Shown here piece by piece: positions 1 to 8,514 of a stretch of DNA of 64,000 nt (position 1 is the stretch's first letter; each line of letters starts with the position of its first letter). Where the stretch lies: NCBI GenBank assembly GCA_024403715.1, contig JAKSRJ010000002.1, positions 1 through 64,000 of the forward strand. The letters run 5' to 3'. The DNA is from Saccharofermentans sp. (GTDB taxonomy: Bacteria; Bacillota; Clostridia; Saccharofermentanales; Saccharofermentanaceae). The translations under genes and the position numbers were made by a program. Under the pieces are notes generated by a model, which saw only the letters and a program-made list of their open reading frames with translations, did no database searches and was not told the origin of the DNA.

Positions 1-5
1 AACAA

Positions 6-74
6 ATGCTTGCTTATTTAATGCCTGTAACACCAGAGTCCTGGGAGCGTATGGTAAGAAACCACATGCACTAA
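6..74 (+). CDS. small peptide gene, 22 aa
   Basis: Short reading frame from ATG to TAA beginning MLAYLMPVTPESWERM. It is followed by the same CAACTT-TCTCAAA-TAAGGTT element that follows the peptide genes near 58 kb, and then by a strong terminator. Its promoter and ribosome site lie upstream of the window edge, so membership in the shared-promoter peptide family cannot be confirmed. The product mixes hydrophobic and charged residues and has no recognisable domain. Function unknown. Confidence 0.5.
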   Translation: MLAYLMPVTPESWERMVRNHMH

Positions 75-83
75 TTCACTCAA

Positions 84-107
84 CAACTTGTCTCAAAAAT
101 TAAGGTT
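84..107 (+). repeat. 3' element of peptide genes, copy 1
   Basis: CAACTTG-TCTCAAAAAT-TAAGGTT, lying between the stop codon of the 22-aa peptide gene and its terminator. Near-identical copies occur at 57977-58001 and 58123-58148, each directly after a peptide gene. It could be an mRNA element or a remnant of gene duplication. Confidence 0.55.
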
Positions 108-110
108 TTT

Positions 111-135
111 AAAAGGACTACGCTGTAGTCCTTTT
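111..135. terminator. bidirectional rho-independent terminator
   Basis: AAAAGGACTAC, loop gct, GTAGTCCTTTT: an 11-bp perfect stem flanked by A and T runs. It serves the plus-strand peptide gene and the minus-strand operon that ends at 162. Confidence 0.85.
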
Positions 136-161
136 CTAATGCTGCAAAAATCTCTCAATAT

Positions 162-542
162 TTAGCAACCGTACTTCTTTACGTATTCGTGATATTCCTC
201 GATTACATCACCCAAAGAAACAGTACCTTCAGGCATATCCATTTCCTTCATAGTATCATAGATAATTTTCTGAATATCACTGCCGATATCCTTGCTCTCT
301 TCACCACGTCTATCAAATCCATATGAATATGCAGCATCACAGTCCCAATTCATCTGAATTGCTACATATCGGCAAATTCTATCAGGTGAGCAACCATTCT
401 TCTCATAGCCCTCAATATATCCAAGCGCCTCACCAGCAGGAATGCTCACACTTGTATCAGTTGATTTATCCTGCTTCCTAAGGTACTCCATTACTTTCTT
501 ATGTACACATTCCCAAAATTCAGTTTCTCTAGCTGTCTGCAT
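162..542 (-). CDS. hypothetical protein, 126 aa
   Basis: Soluble, mostly helical-looking acidic protein with no signal peptide or membrane segment. It has four cysteines in the middle and end (NGCSPDRIC, NWDCDAA, KKYGC). The start is set by AAGGAGG seven bases upstream of ATG. It lies 30 bp downstream of a lipoprotein gene on the same strand and before the shared terminator, so it is probably the last gene of the operon that starts near 5435. I do not recognise the family. Confidence 0.7.
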   Translation of the reverse strand: MQTARETEFWECVHKKVMEYLRKQDKSTDTSVSIPAGEALGYIEGYEKNGCSPDRICRYVAIQMNWDCDAAYSYGFDRRGEESKDIGSDIQKIIYDTMKEMDMPEGTVSLGDVIEEYHEYVKKYGC

Positions 543-572
543 ATAAAAGCCTCCTTAATTAGTTATATATTA

Positions 573-1388
573 TCAATCAACACCAAGCATTGAAATACAC
601 TGTCCAACAAGAGTAGGCGATGGTACACCTAGTTGCTCTGCTATTGCCTCACATTGCTCTGGGGATTGTCCCGCGATAGATAACATACAATCACCAAAGA
701 AATAAACTACATTACTATTATCGTAATGTGCGATTACTCTCCACTCCCCTCCATCATAAGGTATGCCTTCAAATAAATCGCAGTAATAATCAAAAGCATA
801 ATCCGTAGTCTCGCTATCAGGAAAGTGAAGGAAAATTACTGTCGAATTCCCTGGAGTCAACACATGATGCATATCAGCAAAGCTTACTCTAATATCATCC
901 GTTAAATCCTGCATGTTAAGTCCAAAAGCATACATGTACGTGTATTCATCAAAATCCGAAGCCAACATAGCTTCTTCAAGCAAAGTATAGAACATATCAA
1001 TAACATCTGAAATTGACATCTCATCACCATAAACCAAATACTGGTTAGTAACGCCATTAACTGCATATAACTGGTTACTTTCTACGGTAGAAGTATTCGT
1101 CTCGCCATACACTATTGTTCCTGAAGGGTGAATAACATTTGAACCGTCATGGCTTATGATTAAGCGATCACTTCTGCCTTTCGCTATTCTTAAGGCAGCT
1201 CCACCGCAATCAAACTCGAGTCCTTCTCTTACTACAAGGGGATTTGTAACCTCGCCGTTACTAATGAGATCTAATACGCCCCACTCAGTTGGTACACGAT
1301 TTGGAATAATTTCTTCAGAAGATGAACACGCTGAAAATAAAAGGCCAGCTGTAATAGCTGCGCTTAGTAGCTTAATTCCATTTCTCAT
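573..1388 (-). CDS. lipoprotein of unknown function, 271 aa
   Basis: The N-terminus is a lipoprotein signal: basic start, hydrophobic stretch and lipobox LLFSAC, with Cys around residue 21 followed by SSSEE. The exported part has no domain I can name. Its C-terminal half is rich in Asp, Tyr and Phe. The ATG overlaps the stop of the upstream membrane protein gene (ATGA), so the two are translationally coupled and may form an envelope pair. The two-component genes lie just upstream in the same transcript. Confidence 0.75.
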   Translation of the reverse strand: MRNGIKLLSAAITAGLLFSACSSSEEIIPNRVPTEWGVLDLISNGEVTNPLVVREGLEFDCGGAALRIAKGRSDRLIISHDGSNVIHPSGTIVYGETNTSTVESNQLYAVNGVTNQYLVYGDEMSISDVIDMFYTLLEEAMLASDFDEYTYMYAFGLNMQDLTDDIRVSFADMHHVLTPGNSTVIFLHFPDSETTDYAFDYYCDLFEGIPYDGGEWRVIAHYDNSNVVYFFGDCMLSIAGQSPEQCEAIAEQLGVPSPTLVGQCISMLGVD

Positions 1389-2014
1389 ACTTCAATCACC
1401 TTATCAGCTTTGGAAGAAGCTACCTTAACTACGATTACTGCGACAACATCAATACAGTAAATATAAGATGCAATAGCCGCGAAGATTGCTAGTGGTAAAG
1501 AGATTTTCTTCTGTTTATAAAGCGCGATAGTTGCCGCCAAGCTGAATGTTCCAGAAATAACAATTGAGATGATATCGATAATAATCGCGAAGAGGAAAAA
1601 GCCAATTCCCCAGATACTCATAACCGCGCCACATAAACCTACAATAAAATGGAAAATATATGCAGGAATCTGTACAAGCTTATTAACCATATTAAGAGTC
1701 GCGATTGACTTAGGCTTAACAGCCTTCATTGATCTAAAATTTGCAATAAGCGCCGCCAAGACTAATGGATGTAGTACTAAGAAAACAATAAATGGAATAA
1801 GGCCCGCATCTTCGCTATCAAAGATAAGCATAACTGCGATAGAAATCATATATCCATATGGATACAAAGTAATCGGAAGATTAAGAATAGTAAATAACTT
1901 AGGGAACTTCTTAATTAATGCTGTAAATGGGAATGAGATTCCAATACCAATTCCAAACCATACGATAAAGAAACCGATTATCTCTAATAAACCAATAATA
2001 TCATTTGAACTCAT
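1385..2014 (-). CDS. polytopic membrane protein, 209 aa
   Basis: Mostly hydrophobic, with about six predicted membrane spans and short basic loops (for example FRSMKAVKPKS near residue 95). It starts 17 bp after the histidine kinase stop and ends overlapping the lipoprotein start, so it sits in the same operon. No transporter signature is visible. The histidine kinase may control or sense this membrane protein/lipoprotein pair, but that is inferred only from position. Confidence 0.7.
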   Translation of the reverse strand: MSSNDIIGLLEIIGFFIVWFGIGIGISFPFTALIKKFPKLFTILNLPITLYPYGYMISIAVMLIFDSEDAGLIPFIVFLVLHPLVLAALIANFRSMKAVKPKSIATLNMVNKLVQIPAYIFHFIVGLCGAVMSIWGIGFFLFAIIIDIISIVISGTFSLAATIALYKQKKISLPLAIFAAIASYIYCIDVVAVIVVKVASSKADKVIEV

Positions 2015-2031
2015 TATTACCTCAATTAATA

Positions 2032-3246
2032 TTATACCTTTCTAACTACAGCGACTACTTCAAATACATCTCCATCAACTCTAGCATAGCAGTCGCCATC
2101 CATCATGCGAAGTAGCGATTTGCAGATATAAAGTCCTAAGCCACTACCCTTTGCTTTCTCTGAATTACTTCCTCTATAAAAAGATTCAAATAAGTGTGGA
2201 ACTTCCGCCTCAGGCAGCGTACATCCGCTATTACGAACAGCGATAAGAAGGCAGTCTTCTTCCTCGTCAAATGAGATATCTACTCTCTTACCATCCCCAT
2301 ACTTAATAGCATTCTCAAGCATATTCTGAAGTACTTCTTCAAGCCTGTCAGCATCGCCCTTAAGCAGGTACTTAGGGTATGCATTCATATTAAACTCTGT
2401 ATGAAGCGCACCAAACTTCTCCTTATAAAGAACATTAATCTTAGCCAGCACTTCATCGCTATAGAACTCGCCATTAGTAACACTTAAGTTTAAGAAATCT
2501 TCCTTCGATGCGGCTACGATCTCAGAGACATACTTCTCTATATCAGAAACATTGCGCGAGATGCCATCCAGGGCCTCCAGCTGCTTCTCAGAAGTATCGT
2601 AAAGGCCGTCACGCATAGCCTTGGTGTAGAGCTTAATCGCAGACAGCGGCGTCTTAATGTCGTGTGAGATTGAGAGGATAAGCGTCTTCTTTTCCTTTTG
2701 TAGCGAGAGTTCCTTTTCTCGGTTATTCTCTAAGTTCTCGCGGAGCATATCGATACCCCACATGAACTTGCCGAAATACTTATTCTTATCTTCTTTGATA
2801 CCTGCAGATAAATTACCACGTGCAAGCTCGACTGAGACATTCGACATCTTGTTAAAAGGCTTCAAAATCTTGGAATCCACATAGATGAAAACGATGCCAG
2901 ATACGATAAGTAAAAGACCAAAGCCGATATCCATATAGATTACAGCTTTGTAGTCGCGAGCAACCTGATATTCAACTTGATAAATCTGACCTTCATGTTC
3001 AAATACTACATAATCGTTATTAACAATAGCGGATGGATCGTACTCATGGACTGCTACTATTGTCTCGTAGTCCTCGAGATTAATCTCGCCTCCTGCCATA
3101 TAATCACGAATAACGCGGCCAGCTTCCACGCGGTAGAGCTTACCTGAAGTATTATTAATCTCGCGTATCAAAAAGAAATTGGCGGCAATCGTCAACAGAA
3201 TTTCAAGGATAAATATGATAACAGCCAGTCTTTTAAATCTATTCAT
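2032..3246 (-). CDS. sensor histidine kinase, 404 aa
   Basis: Membrane-bound two-component kinase. It has a membrane span at about 7-27, an extracytoplasmic loop of about 75 residues, a second span at about 104-124 and a HAMP-like linker. The HisKA box SISHDIKTPLSAIK carries phospho-acceptor His at about 195. The HATPase domain has an N box (LQNMLENAIKYGDG) and a G box (GSGLGLYICKSL). It follows the response regulator by 3 bp in the usual regulator-kinase order. The signal is unknown. Architecture and length (about 400 aa) match BceS/VanS-like or general OmpR-partner kinases. Confidence 0.93.
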   Translation of the reverse strand: MNRFKRLAVIIFILEILLTIAANFFLIREINNTSGKLYRVEAGRVIRDYMAGGEINLEDYETIVAVHEYDPSAIVNNDYVVFEHEGQIYQVEYQVARDYKAVIYMDIGFGLLLIVSGIVFIYVDSKILKPFNKMSNVSVELARGNLSAGIKEDKNKYFGKFMWGIDMLRENLENNREKELSLQKEKKTLILSISHDIKTPLSAIKLYTKAMRDGLYDTSEKQLEALDGISRNVSDIEKYVSEIVAASKEDFLNLSVTNGEFYSDEVLAKINVLYKEKFGALHTEFNMNAYPKYLLKGDADRLEEVLQNMLENAIKYGDGKRVDISFDEEEDCLLIAVRNSGCTLPEAEVPHLFESFYRGSNSEKAKGSGLGLYICKSLLRMMDGDCYARVDGDVFEVVAVVRKV

Positions 3247-3249
3247 GGA

Positions 3250-3912
3250 TTACTCGAATCTGTAACCTGTGCCCCAGACAGTTAGGATGTGCTTAGGGTT
3301 CTTAGGGTCTTCTTCAATCTTCTCGCGAAGCCACTTAATATGAACAGTCAAAGTCTGAATCTCAGAGTCGGAATCACTCCCCCAGATGTTACTGAAGAGA
3401 TATTCTTTCTTTAAAGTCGCGTTCTTGTTCTCGATTAAAAGCTTAAGAAGATCAAACTCCTTATCAGTGACATTTTTCTCCTCACCATTAACCTTTAAGG
3501 TCTTTGTAACATTGTTAAGTGTGAGATTTCCTTCATTTATCTCGTCTAGAGCATACTTACGCTTAAAGATTCCCTTAATCTTCGCGAGCAAGATATCAAC
3601 ATCATAAGGCTTGTCGATATAGTCGTCCGCGCCAGTAACAAGACCTGCAAGCTTAGACTCTTTGTCAGTCTTCGCACTCGCGATAAGGATATGTGCATTT
3701 GAAGACTCACGAATCTTTGCACATACGCCAAGGCCATCAATTCCTGGAAGCATTACATCTAGGACAATAAGCTTACATCCATACTTATCAAACAGCTCCA
3801 GCGCACGCTCGCCAGTAGTTGCAACAGCAACCGTATAGTTTTCCTTACGAAGAAAGTCGCAAAGGAGATTTCCAATCTCTTCATTATCTTCAACGATTAA
3901 TATATCTAACAT
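3250..3912 (-). CDS. OmpR/PhoB-family response regulator, 220 aa
   Basis: The receiver domain (1-120) has the acidic pair ED at 8-9, phospho-acceptor Asp52 in LDVMLPG and the conserved Lys in DYIDKPYD. The C-terminal winged helix has DKEFDLLKLLIENKN and ends VWGTGYRFE, typical of the PhoB DNA-binding domain. It starts one base after the stop of the metallo-hydrolase gene and is followed by its kinase. OmpR/PhoB regulators bind direct repeats of about 11 bp, the same pitch as the peptide-gene operators in this window; a link to those is possible but unproven. Confidence 0.94.
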   Translation of the reverse strand: MLDILIVEDNEEIGNLLCDFLRKENYTVAVATTGERALELFDKYGCKLIVLDVMLPGIDGLGVCAKIRESSNAHILIASAKTDKESKLAGLVTGADDYIDKPYDVDILLAKIKGIFKRKYALDEINEGNLTLNNVTKTLKVNGEEKNVTDKEFDLLKLLIENKNATLKKEYLFSNIWGSDSDSEIQTLTVHIKWLREKIEEDPKNPKHILTVWGTGYRFE

Positions 3913-3913
3913 A

Positions 3914-4726
3914 TTAGTCCACCTTCAGCCTCATACCGACATGCATTAGTTCAACCATATCGCCAAGTTCATTATGCAGAATATTATATGCTCTCTTACC
4001 AGTGCAGTGGCCAGTAATTACCCGCTCAATCTGAAGTCCAGAGATTTTGTTAGCAATCTCCACTACATCCTTTTTACTGCTGGCAGCTAAGTGCATACCT
4101 CCGATTGTCATATAGACATTCTTGCCTGGAAGATAATGGGCAACATCATTAAAAATGTTATGAAGTCCGGCATGGCTACAGCTATTAAGAACAACTAAGC
4201 CCTTAGAAGTCTCAAATATGAGGCTCTGTTCATGTGCAAAATCATCTGGCACAACCTTACCATCAATTCTTCTGTACATATGAGCTTTCTTACCGATTTT
4301 CTCCAGGTTATTTTTGAGATGCGGAACGATATAAACTCCATCGTCAATCTTCTGAAATCCAGACACACGAGTAGTACGAACATGTTCTGACAAAGTTTTA
4401 GTAATTCCTACATACTTACGAATAGGGCCAAACTTAAAATAACAGTCGTTACAGCAGTATTCTGATACGAGCAGCTTCGCCTTGGAATTATTCTTATAAA
4501 AAGACTCAAAGCCACTCGAGTGATCATAATGAGCGTGTGATAAAACTGCTACATCAACATCCTCGATATTAATTCCAAGCTTACTGGCATTTTGTAAATA
4601 CTTGTCACTGCCACCTGTATCGAGCAAGTATTTTTTGCCGTTATACTCAATATAAGCCGCGAAACCCCATTCTGAGATGAGTTCACCGCTCGCGATATTG
4701 TCGATTAGGATTGTAGCGTCAAACAT
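3914..4726 (-). CDS. metallo-beta-lactamase-fold hydrolase
   Basis: Contains the MBL metal motif SHAHYDHSSGF (HxHxDH), the N-terminal LLDTGGSDK, and later metal ligands in SCSHAG and ITGHCTGK. This arrangement is typical of the 7,8-dihydropterin-6-methyl-4-(beta-D-ribofuranosyl)-aminobenzene 5'-phosphate synthase-like MBL subgroup. I chose the ATG at 4726 (MFDATILIDN) rather than the one 27 bp upstream because GAGG precedes it by a good distance and it overlaps the upstream stop by 8 bp. About 270 aa, no signal peptide. Substrate unknown. Confidence 0.85.
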   Translation of the reverse strand: MFDATILIDNIASGELISEWGFAAYIEYNGKKYLLDTGGSDKYLQNASKLGINIEDVDVAVLSHAHYDHSSGFESFYKNNSKAKLLVSEYCCNDCYFKFGPIRKYVGITKTLSEHVRTTRVSGFQKIDDGVYIVPHLKNNLEKIGKKAHMYRRIDGKVVPDDFAHEQSLIFETSKGLVVLNSCSHAGLHNIFNDVAHYLPGKNVYMTIGGMHLAASSKKDVVEIANKISGLQIERVITGHCTGKRAYNILHNELGDMVELMHVGMRLKVD

Positions 4727-5435
4727 TCTTAGCCTCGCGAATCTTCTTAACATTATGATTCATCAAGTGTCTGCCAAGATTACGATAAGCGAAAGCCTTA
4801 ACTGGACCTATCTCCTGACTATGTTCCTTAAGTAAATCATCTGGTGAATCGTAAATACCGAAGTCCTGATTAATACCTTCCTTCTGGATATAAGTATTAT
4901 TACGATTAAAATCGATTGTAGGATTCATAAAATCTGTAACCGCAACACCAAATCCACAGAAAGATCCAGTACAGTCCTTATTTATCTTCTGAAGCTTATC
5001 AAGATATGGCTTATCAACAATAAAAGCCTCGAGCTCATACCATGTGCCTTCTAAGTAAACTTCCACCCAGCTATGGAACACATTTCGAGGTGCATTGTGA
5101 TAGACAATTCCAGTCATGGCCCCCTTCTGAAGTTCTTTATCAATAGTAAAGCCATGAATTCTGCAAGGAATACCACATGATCTTAAAATAGCCATAAAGA
5201 GCGTACCCTTGGTATTGCACTGGCCGTAGCCATCCTTCAACACCTTGGATGCAGGAATAGAATCGTCAACGTTATATCCAAACAATATCTCATCACGAAT
5301 ATAGTTATAAACCGCCTTGATGCATTCAAACTCGGATAACTTTTTCCAGCCTCTCTCATCAATTAGTTTTACGATGCCAGCGCTCTCATAGTCCAGCATC
5401 GGCGTACTCTTCAAATACTTATCCATATCGTTCAC
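4719..5435 (-). CDS. transglutaminase-like domain protein, 238 aa
   Basis: Carries a cytosolic transglutaminase/protease-like core. The nucleophile Cys is in GYGQCNTKGTLF and the His in FHSWVEVYLEG. The third position, usually Asp, reads WYELEAF, so Glu may substitute. There is no signal peptide. It is the first gene of the operon with the MBL hydrolase and two-component pair. Such proteins can act as peptidases or amide-processing enzymes. Family assignment is firm, substrate unknown. Confidence 0.8.
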   Translation of the reverse strand: MNDMDKYLKSTPMLDYESAGIVKLIDERGWKKLSEFECIKAVYNYIRDEILFGYNVDDSIPASKVLKDGYGQCNTKGTLFMAILRSCGIPCRIHGFTIDKELQKGAMTGIVYHNAPRNVFHSWVEVYLEGTWYELEAFIVDKPYLDKLQKINKDCTGSFCGFGVAVTDFMNPTIDFNRNNTYIQKEGINQDFGIYDSPDDLLKEHSQEIGPVKAFAYRNLGRHLMNHNVKKIREAKNV

Positions 5436-5442
5436 GGCAACA

Positions 5443-5475
5443 AAAATCCCCCTATTTACATAGGAGGATTATATC
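5443..5475 (-). terminator. terminator after ohrR-like gene
   Basis: On the minus strand CCTCCTAT pairs with ATAGGGGG across a short loop and is followed by TTTTTG. It lies directly downstream of the MarR-family gene ending at 5485. Confidence 0.7.
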
Positions 5476-5484
5476 ATTTTCTTA

Positions 5485-5931
5485 CTATTCTTCGCCAAAC
5501 TGTCCGAGGAGTTTCCAGAGAGTCTTGTATAGCAGCTCCGCCTCTTTCTGGCTTAAGTCTACACAGCCTCCGACCTTGGCTGGAATATCGACAGCTTTGT
5601 CTCTAAGCTTCATGCCTTCCTTAGTCGCAGATACCATCAAAAATCTCTCATCGTCCTTAGAGCGGTTACGTGATACTAAGCCCTTCTTCTCGAGAATCTT
5701 AAGTAGTGGTGTGAGCGTTCCTGAATCTAAGAACAGCTTGGCACCCATGTCCTTAACGCTGATTTCCTTGTGCTCCCACAATACCATCATGGCAATATAC
5801 TGAGTATACGTTAAATCTATTTCCTTAAGGTATGGGGTATACTTTCTAACTATTTCCTTAGAAACTGCGTACAGTGGAAAACAAAGCTGGTTCTCAAGCT
5901 TCAAAGCGTCGTACTTATTAGTCATCTTCAT
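5485..5931 (-). CDS. OhrR-like MarR-family regulator, 148 aa
   Basis: Winged-helix MarR protein. The N-terminal LENQLCFPLYAVSKEI carries the single conserved Cys (about residue 17) that senses organic hydroperoxides in OhrR. The wing is RNRSKDDERFLMVSAT. It overlaps the preceding TSCPD remnant by 14 bp and has AGAGG before ATG, so it is read from the same transcript. No ohr peroxidase gene is adjacent. The redox role is inferred from the Cys motif. Confidence 0.85.
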   Translation of the reverse strand: MKMTNKYDALKLENQLCFPLYAVSKEIVRKYTPYLKEIDLTYTQYIAMMVLWEHKEISVKDMGAKLFLDSGTLTPLLKILEKKGLVSRNRSKDDERFLMVSATKEGMKLRDKAVDIPAKVGGCVDLSQKEAELLYKTLWKLLGQFGEE

Positions 5932-6130
5932 CCTCTTCTAATGGCGAAACATAATTTGGATCTTTTGAAGCAAGTAAACCCGCTCTCACAGCTTTTGCAA
6001 GCTGGTCAGCGCAGGAAGTCGGTCGACGTCCGCAAGTAATGCCTGTGAGCTTTCCCCCGATTTGTTCAACAGTCCATCCCTCTAATAATACAGGAATTGT
6101 CTTCAAATTCCCATCACCTCCGCCAAACAA
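5918..6130 (-). pseudogene. 5'-truncated TSCPD-domain gene
   Basis: The frame gives GDGNLKTIPVLLEG followed by KLTGITCGRRPTSCADQLAKA, which matches the C-terminal two thirds of the short TIGR03905-type TSCPD family (usually about 80 aa, motif TSCPDQL). The family's N-terminal strand region is absent. In its place directly upstream lies the terminator hairpin of the GGDEF gene, and only a TTG could start this frame. PTSCPDQ has become PTSCADQ, and the C-terminus has an acidic tail. It is best read as a gene that lost its 5' end in a rearrangement; it may still be transcribed with the regulator gene. Confidence 0.6.
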
Positions 6131-6152
6131 AAGCGACCCTAGGGCCGCTTTG
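6130..6152 (-). terminator. terminator of the GGDEF operon
   Basis: On the minus strand AAAGCGGCCC-TAGGGTCGCTTTTG forms a stem right after the GGDEF stop, followed by T residues. It reaches into the start of the TSCPD remnant. Confidence 0.7.
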
Positions 6153-6153
6153 G

Positions 6154-7296
6154 TTATCTCTTATTTTTCTTTGCTTCGTACATTGCTTCGTCTGCTTTCT
6201 TTACCAGAGCATCGAATTCATCCTTATATGTACATACCTGATTTTTAAGTCCGATACTAAGCTGAAGAACGTACTGTTCTCCTTTTTCCTTGTTCGACTC
6301 ATTTTTTGCTTTAATCTTAGTCTGAATAGCGTTAATGATATTACGTTCTTCGTCTGCAGTTAGCTTAACACCTACGATTACGAATTCATCTCCTCCAAAT
6401 CTAAAGGCATGAAGTCCACTCTTAGGCACCTCATCGACTGTCTCTTGCAAAACAGCAGCAATATCCTTAAGTGCTAAGTCACCCTTAATATGACCATATG
6501 TATCGTTAATGAACTTAAACTTATCAGCATCAATAACAAACAACGAGATCTCTCGTGCCGTCTCTAGTTCAAATAAGTTGTCTCGAGAGATCAAGAATGC
6601 ATTCTTATTCTTAAGACCAGTCAGGCTGTCGTTCTGCTCACGATAAGCCTGATTATTCAGGAATACTAAGAAAATAGAAAACATATATCCAATTGTTGTA
6701 GTTGTCACACCATAGAAGAACATCTGGCATACAGCAGCTACAGTCATTGGAATAACGAAGAGAAGATAACCGATGTACATTTCGCGCTTCTGGCGGCTCT
6801 TCTCCTTAATAACGGCGCTTAAGTTTACGATGAACGCAGAGAAGATATAGCCCCACTCTACAATCCATGTGATGGCAAGGCCGATGGTCGCGCGGTGGTA
6901 GATGCCGTCGCTGTCTATAGTGAAGAAGAAATTTGTGAGAGGATTCAGGACGATTGCAATTACCAGAATTACGGCTGGAATGCAGGTCCTGTAAATCATA
7001 CTTTTTACAGTGCTTGTTCCCTTAAAGACTACAAGAGTATAGATAAACCACGCATAAGTGCCTATTACAAACATAATGAAATACACGATGTTAAAGAAAT
7101 AAAGACTCGCTATATGACTGGTACCTCTTAAAGCATACGCGTAAATGTCGCAGATACTGGAAATAATGAGAGTTATCAGCATGACATTAAGAATCATCTG
7201 CGTAGTCTCGTTACGGGATGAGTTACGTCTGCCCTGGATAAAAAGAATAACTCCGAACAGAATTGCTATCAGATTTGTCTCGACGTAATAAACCAT
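6154..7296 (-). CDS. membrane diguanylate cyclase (GGDEF), 380 aa
   Basis: The N-terminal half has about six or seven membrane spans (residues about 5-220). The C-terminal GGDEF domain has DSLTGLKNKNAF at its start, DADKFKFINDTYGH and the active loop FRFGGDEFVIVG, so cyclic-di-GMP synthesis is likely. No RxxD inhibitory site is obvious just upstream of the loop. It starts directly after the stop of the zinc-ribbon membrane protein and ends the five-gene operon. Confidence 0.92.
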   Translation of the reverse strand: MVYYVETNLIAILFGVILFIQGRRNSSRNETTQMILNVMLITLIISSICDIYAYALRGTSHIASLYFFNIVYFIMFVIGTYAWFIYTLVVFKGTSTVKSMIYRTCIPAVILVIAIVLNPLTNFFFTIDSDGIYHRATIGLAITWIVEWGYIFSAFIVNLSAVIKEKSRQKREMYIGYLLFVIPMTVAAVCQMFFYGVTTTTIGYMFSIFLVFLNNQAYREQNDSLTGLKNKNAFLISRDNLFELETAREISLFVIDADKFKFINDTYGHIKGDLALKDIAAVLQETVDEVPKSGLHAFRFGGDEFVIVGVKLTADEERNIINAIQTKIKAKNESNKEKGEQYVLQLSIGLKNQVCTYKDEFDALVKKADEAMYEAKKNKR

Positions 7297-7899
7297 TTAT
7301 ACCTCGGGTGCATTTATTTTGTGTCCGCAGTAAGGGCAACTCGCAGAATAACCTGCTACAGCCTCATATGTGATACCACAGCTCTGGCAGGAGATAGCGG
7401 TCATACGAACCTGAGCGCGATCTACCGGCTTGTCGTCCATAAGCTCATCTTCCCTGTCCAAAATCTCGGAGCGGACTGAGTGCTTATCGAAGTCATATCT
7501 GCCTTCATATTCATAGATGTCGATAGTCATACCAATTGGATACTCATTAGATCCACGTGTAAAACCTGTAGGAATGATAGCTTCCTTCTCGATACCATTT
7601 TTGTCCCAGAAATGAACCTTACAGTTAACGGTAAAAGTGCCGTTAACTACTACGGATGTGTTATCAACGTAGCTATAGATCTTAGCTTTATATTTAGTGC
7701 CTTTAGCTTTAATTTTCTTATCAGCGATAAGCATCTTAATACCTGCCACTAGGAAAACTATACCAATGACAGCAAAGAAAATAGGGATTAGAAGAAAAGC
7801 TCCAGCTCCACCTGTTGTTGCAAAGATTGTAGTTACAAGAGTACCCATACCTAGAAATGAAGCACCCAGTATTAAAATCACATTTCTTAAAAAATTCAT
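7297..7899 (-). CDS. membrane protein with C-terminal zinc ribbon, 200 aa
   Basis: Two membrane spans at about 5-27 and 36-58 are followed by a beta-rich region resembling DUF3592 (KGTKYKAKIYSY, VNGTFTVNCKVHF). The end is a CxxC...CxxC zinc ribbon (SCQSCGITYEA, SASCPYCGHK). It sits between a YcxB-like protein and the GGDEF protein with gaps of 19 and 0 bp. Probably an envelope-associated accessory protein. The DUF3592 assignment is tentative. Confidence 0.7.
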   Translation of the reverse strand: MNFLRNVILILGASFLGMGTLVTTIFATTGGAGAFLLIPIFFAVIGIVFLVAGIKMLIADKKIKAKGTKYKAKIYSYVDNTSVVVNGTFTVNCKVHFWDKNGIEKEAIIPTGFTRGSNEYPIGMTIDIYEYEGRYDFDKHSVRSEILDREDELMDDKPVDRAQVRMTAISCQSCGITYEAVAGYSASCPYCGHKINAPEV

Positions 7900-7918
7900 T
7901 AATATTTCCTGCCTAGAA

Positions 7919-8512
7919 TTATCTTAACATTAACCAAATCAATAAAACTGTGCTTACACCCATAACAGTAAGACAGATTATCATTTTACTTTTCTTACTA
8001 TTATGCTTCTTGTCATAAGCCTTAGCATTAGCTTCTGGGATCAGCCCACGAACAAACTCTTGATCCTTAGATGCTATCTCTAACTTTGGAAGCACGATAA
8101 TTCTATTAGGTTCAGAGTAAAGAATGAACTTATCATCTGTCTCTTTTAATGCAGATAAGTTCTCGTAATTAAGCTTGTAGTTACCAGTAACATTAGTTCG
8201 CTCTAAGTAAGTCTCGTAAAAAGTGTAATGGTTTTGATGCTCACCAGTCTTCTCAAAGTTTTCCACTATTTTGTCATATCTTCTAGGCATAACGAGATAA
8301 TGCATGATGTTCAAAGTTATGCCTACAGCAAATAAAATAATACTAAGAATAATCGTCCTAAGTGCAATTCCTGCTAGCACCCCGTAGAAAGGCAACACTC
8401 CCCAGAAAACTCTAGCCAAGATAAGGCTATCCTCATGGAAATGAGTCATAACCCATCTATAGGTTTTCTTATCAAGAGTTGAGTCCACCTCAAAAATCTT
8501 TTTCTCGTCCAT
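7919..8512 (-). CDS. YcxB-like membrane protein, 197 aa
   Basis: Two central membrane spans (FWGVLPFYGVLAGIALRT and the next hydrophobic run) are followed by the YcxB-type C-terminal motif: YLERTNVTGNYKLNYENL, an acidic turn and KFILYSEPNRIIVLPK. A last span ends the protein. Members of this family are small, of unknown function and usually next to other membrane proteins, as here. It is 2 bp from the acyltransferase gene. Confidence 0.75.
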   Translation of the reverse strand: MDEKKIFEVDSTLDKKTYRWVMTHFHEDSLILARVFWGVLPFYGVLAGIALRTIILSIILFAVGITLNIMHYLVMPRRYDKIVENFEKTGEHQNHYTFYETYLERTNVTGNYKLNYENLSALKETDDKFILYSEPNRIIVLPKLEIASKDQEFVRGLIPEANAKAYDKKHNSKKSKMIICLTVMGVSTVLLIWLMLR

Positions 8513-8514
8513 AT

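Noticed and set aside
1569..2045. Plus-strand frame opposite the six-span membrane protein
   Set aside because: Antisense shadow; the minus-strand gene is coupled to its neighbours and has membrane-protein composition.
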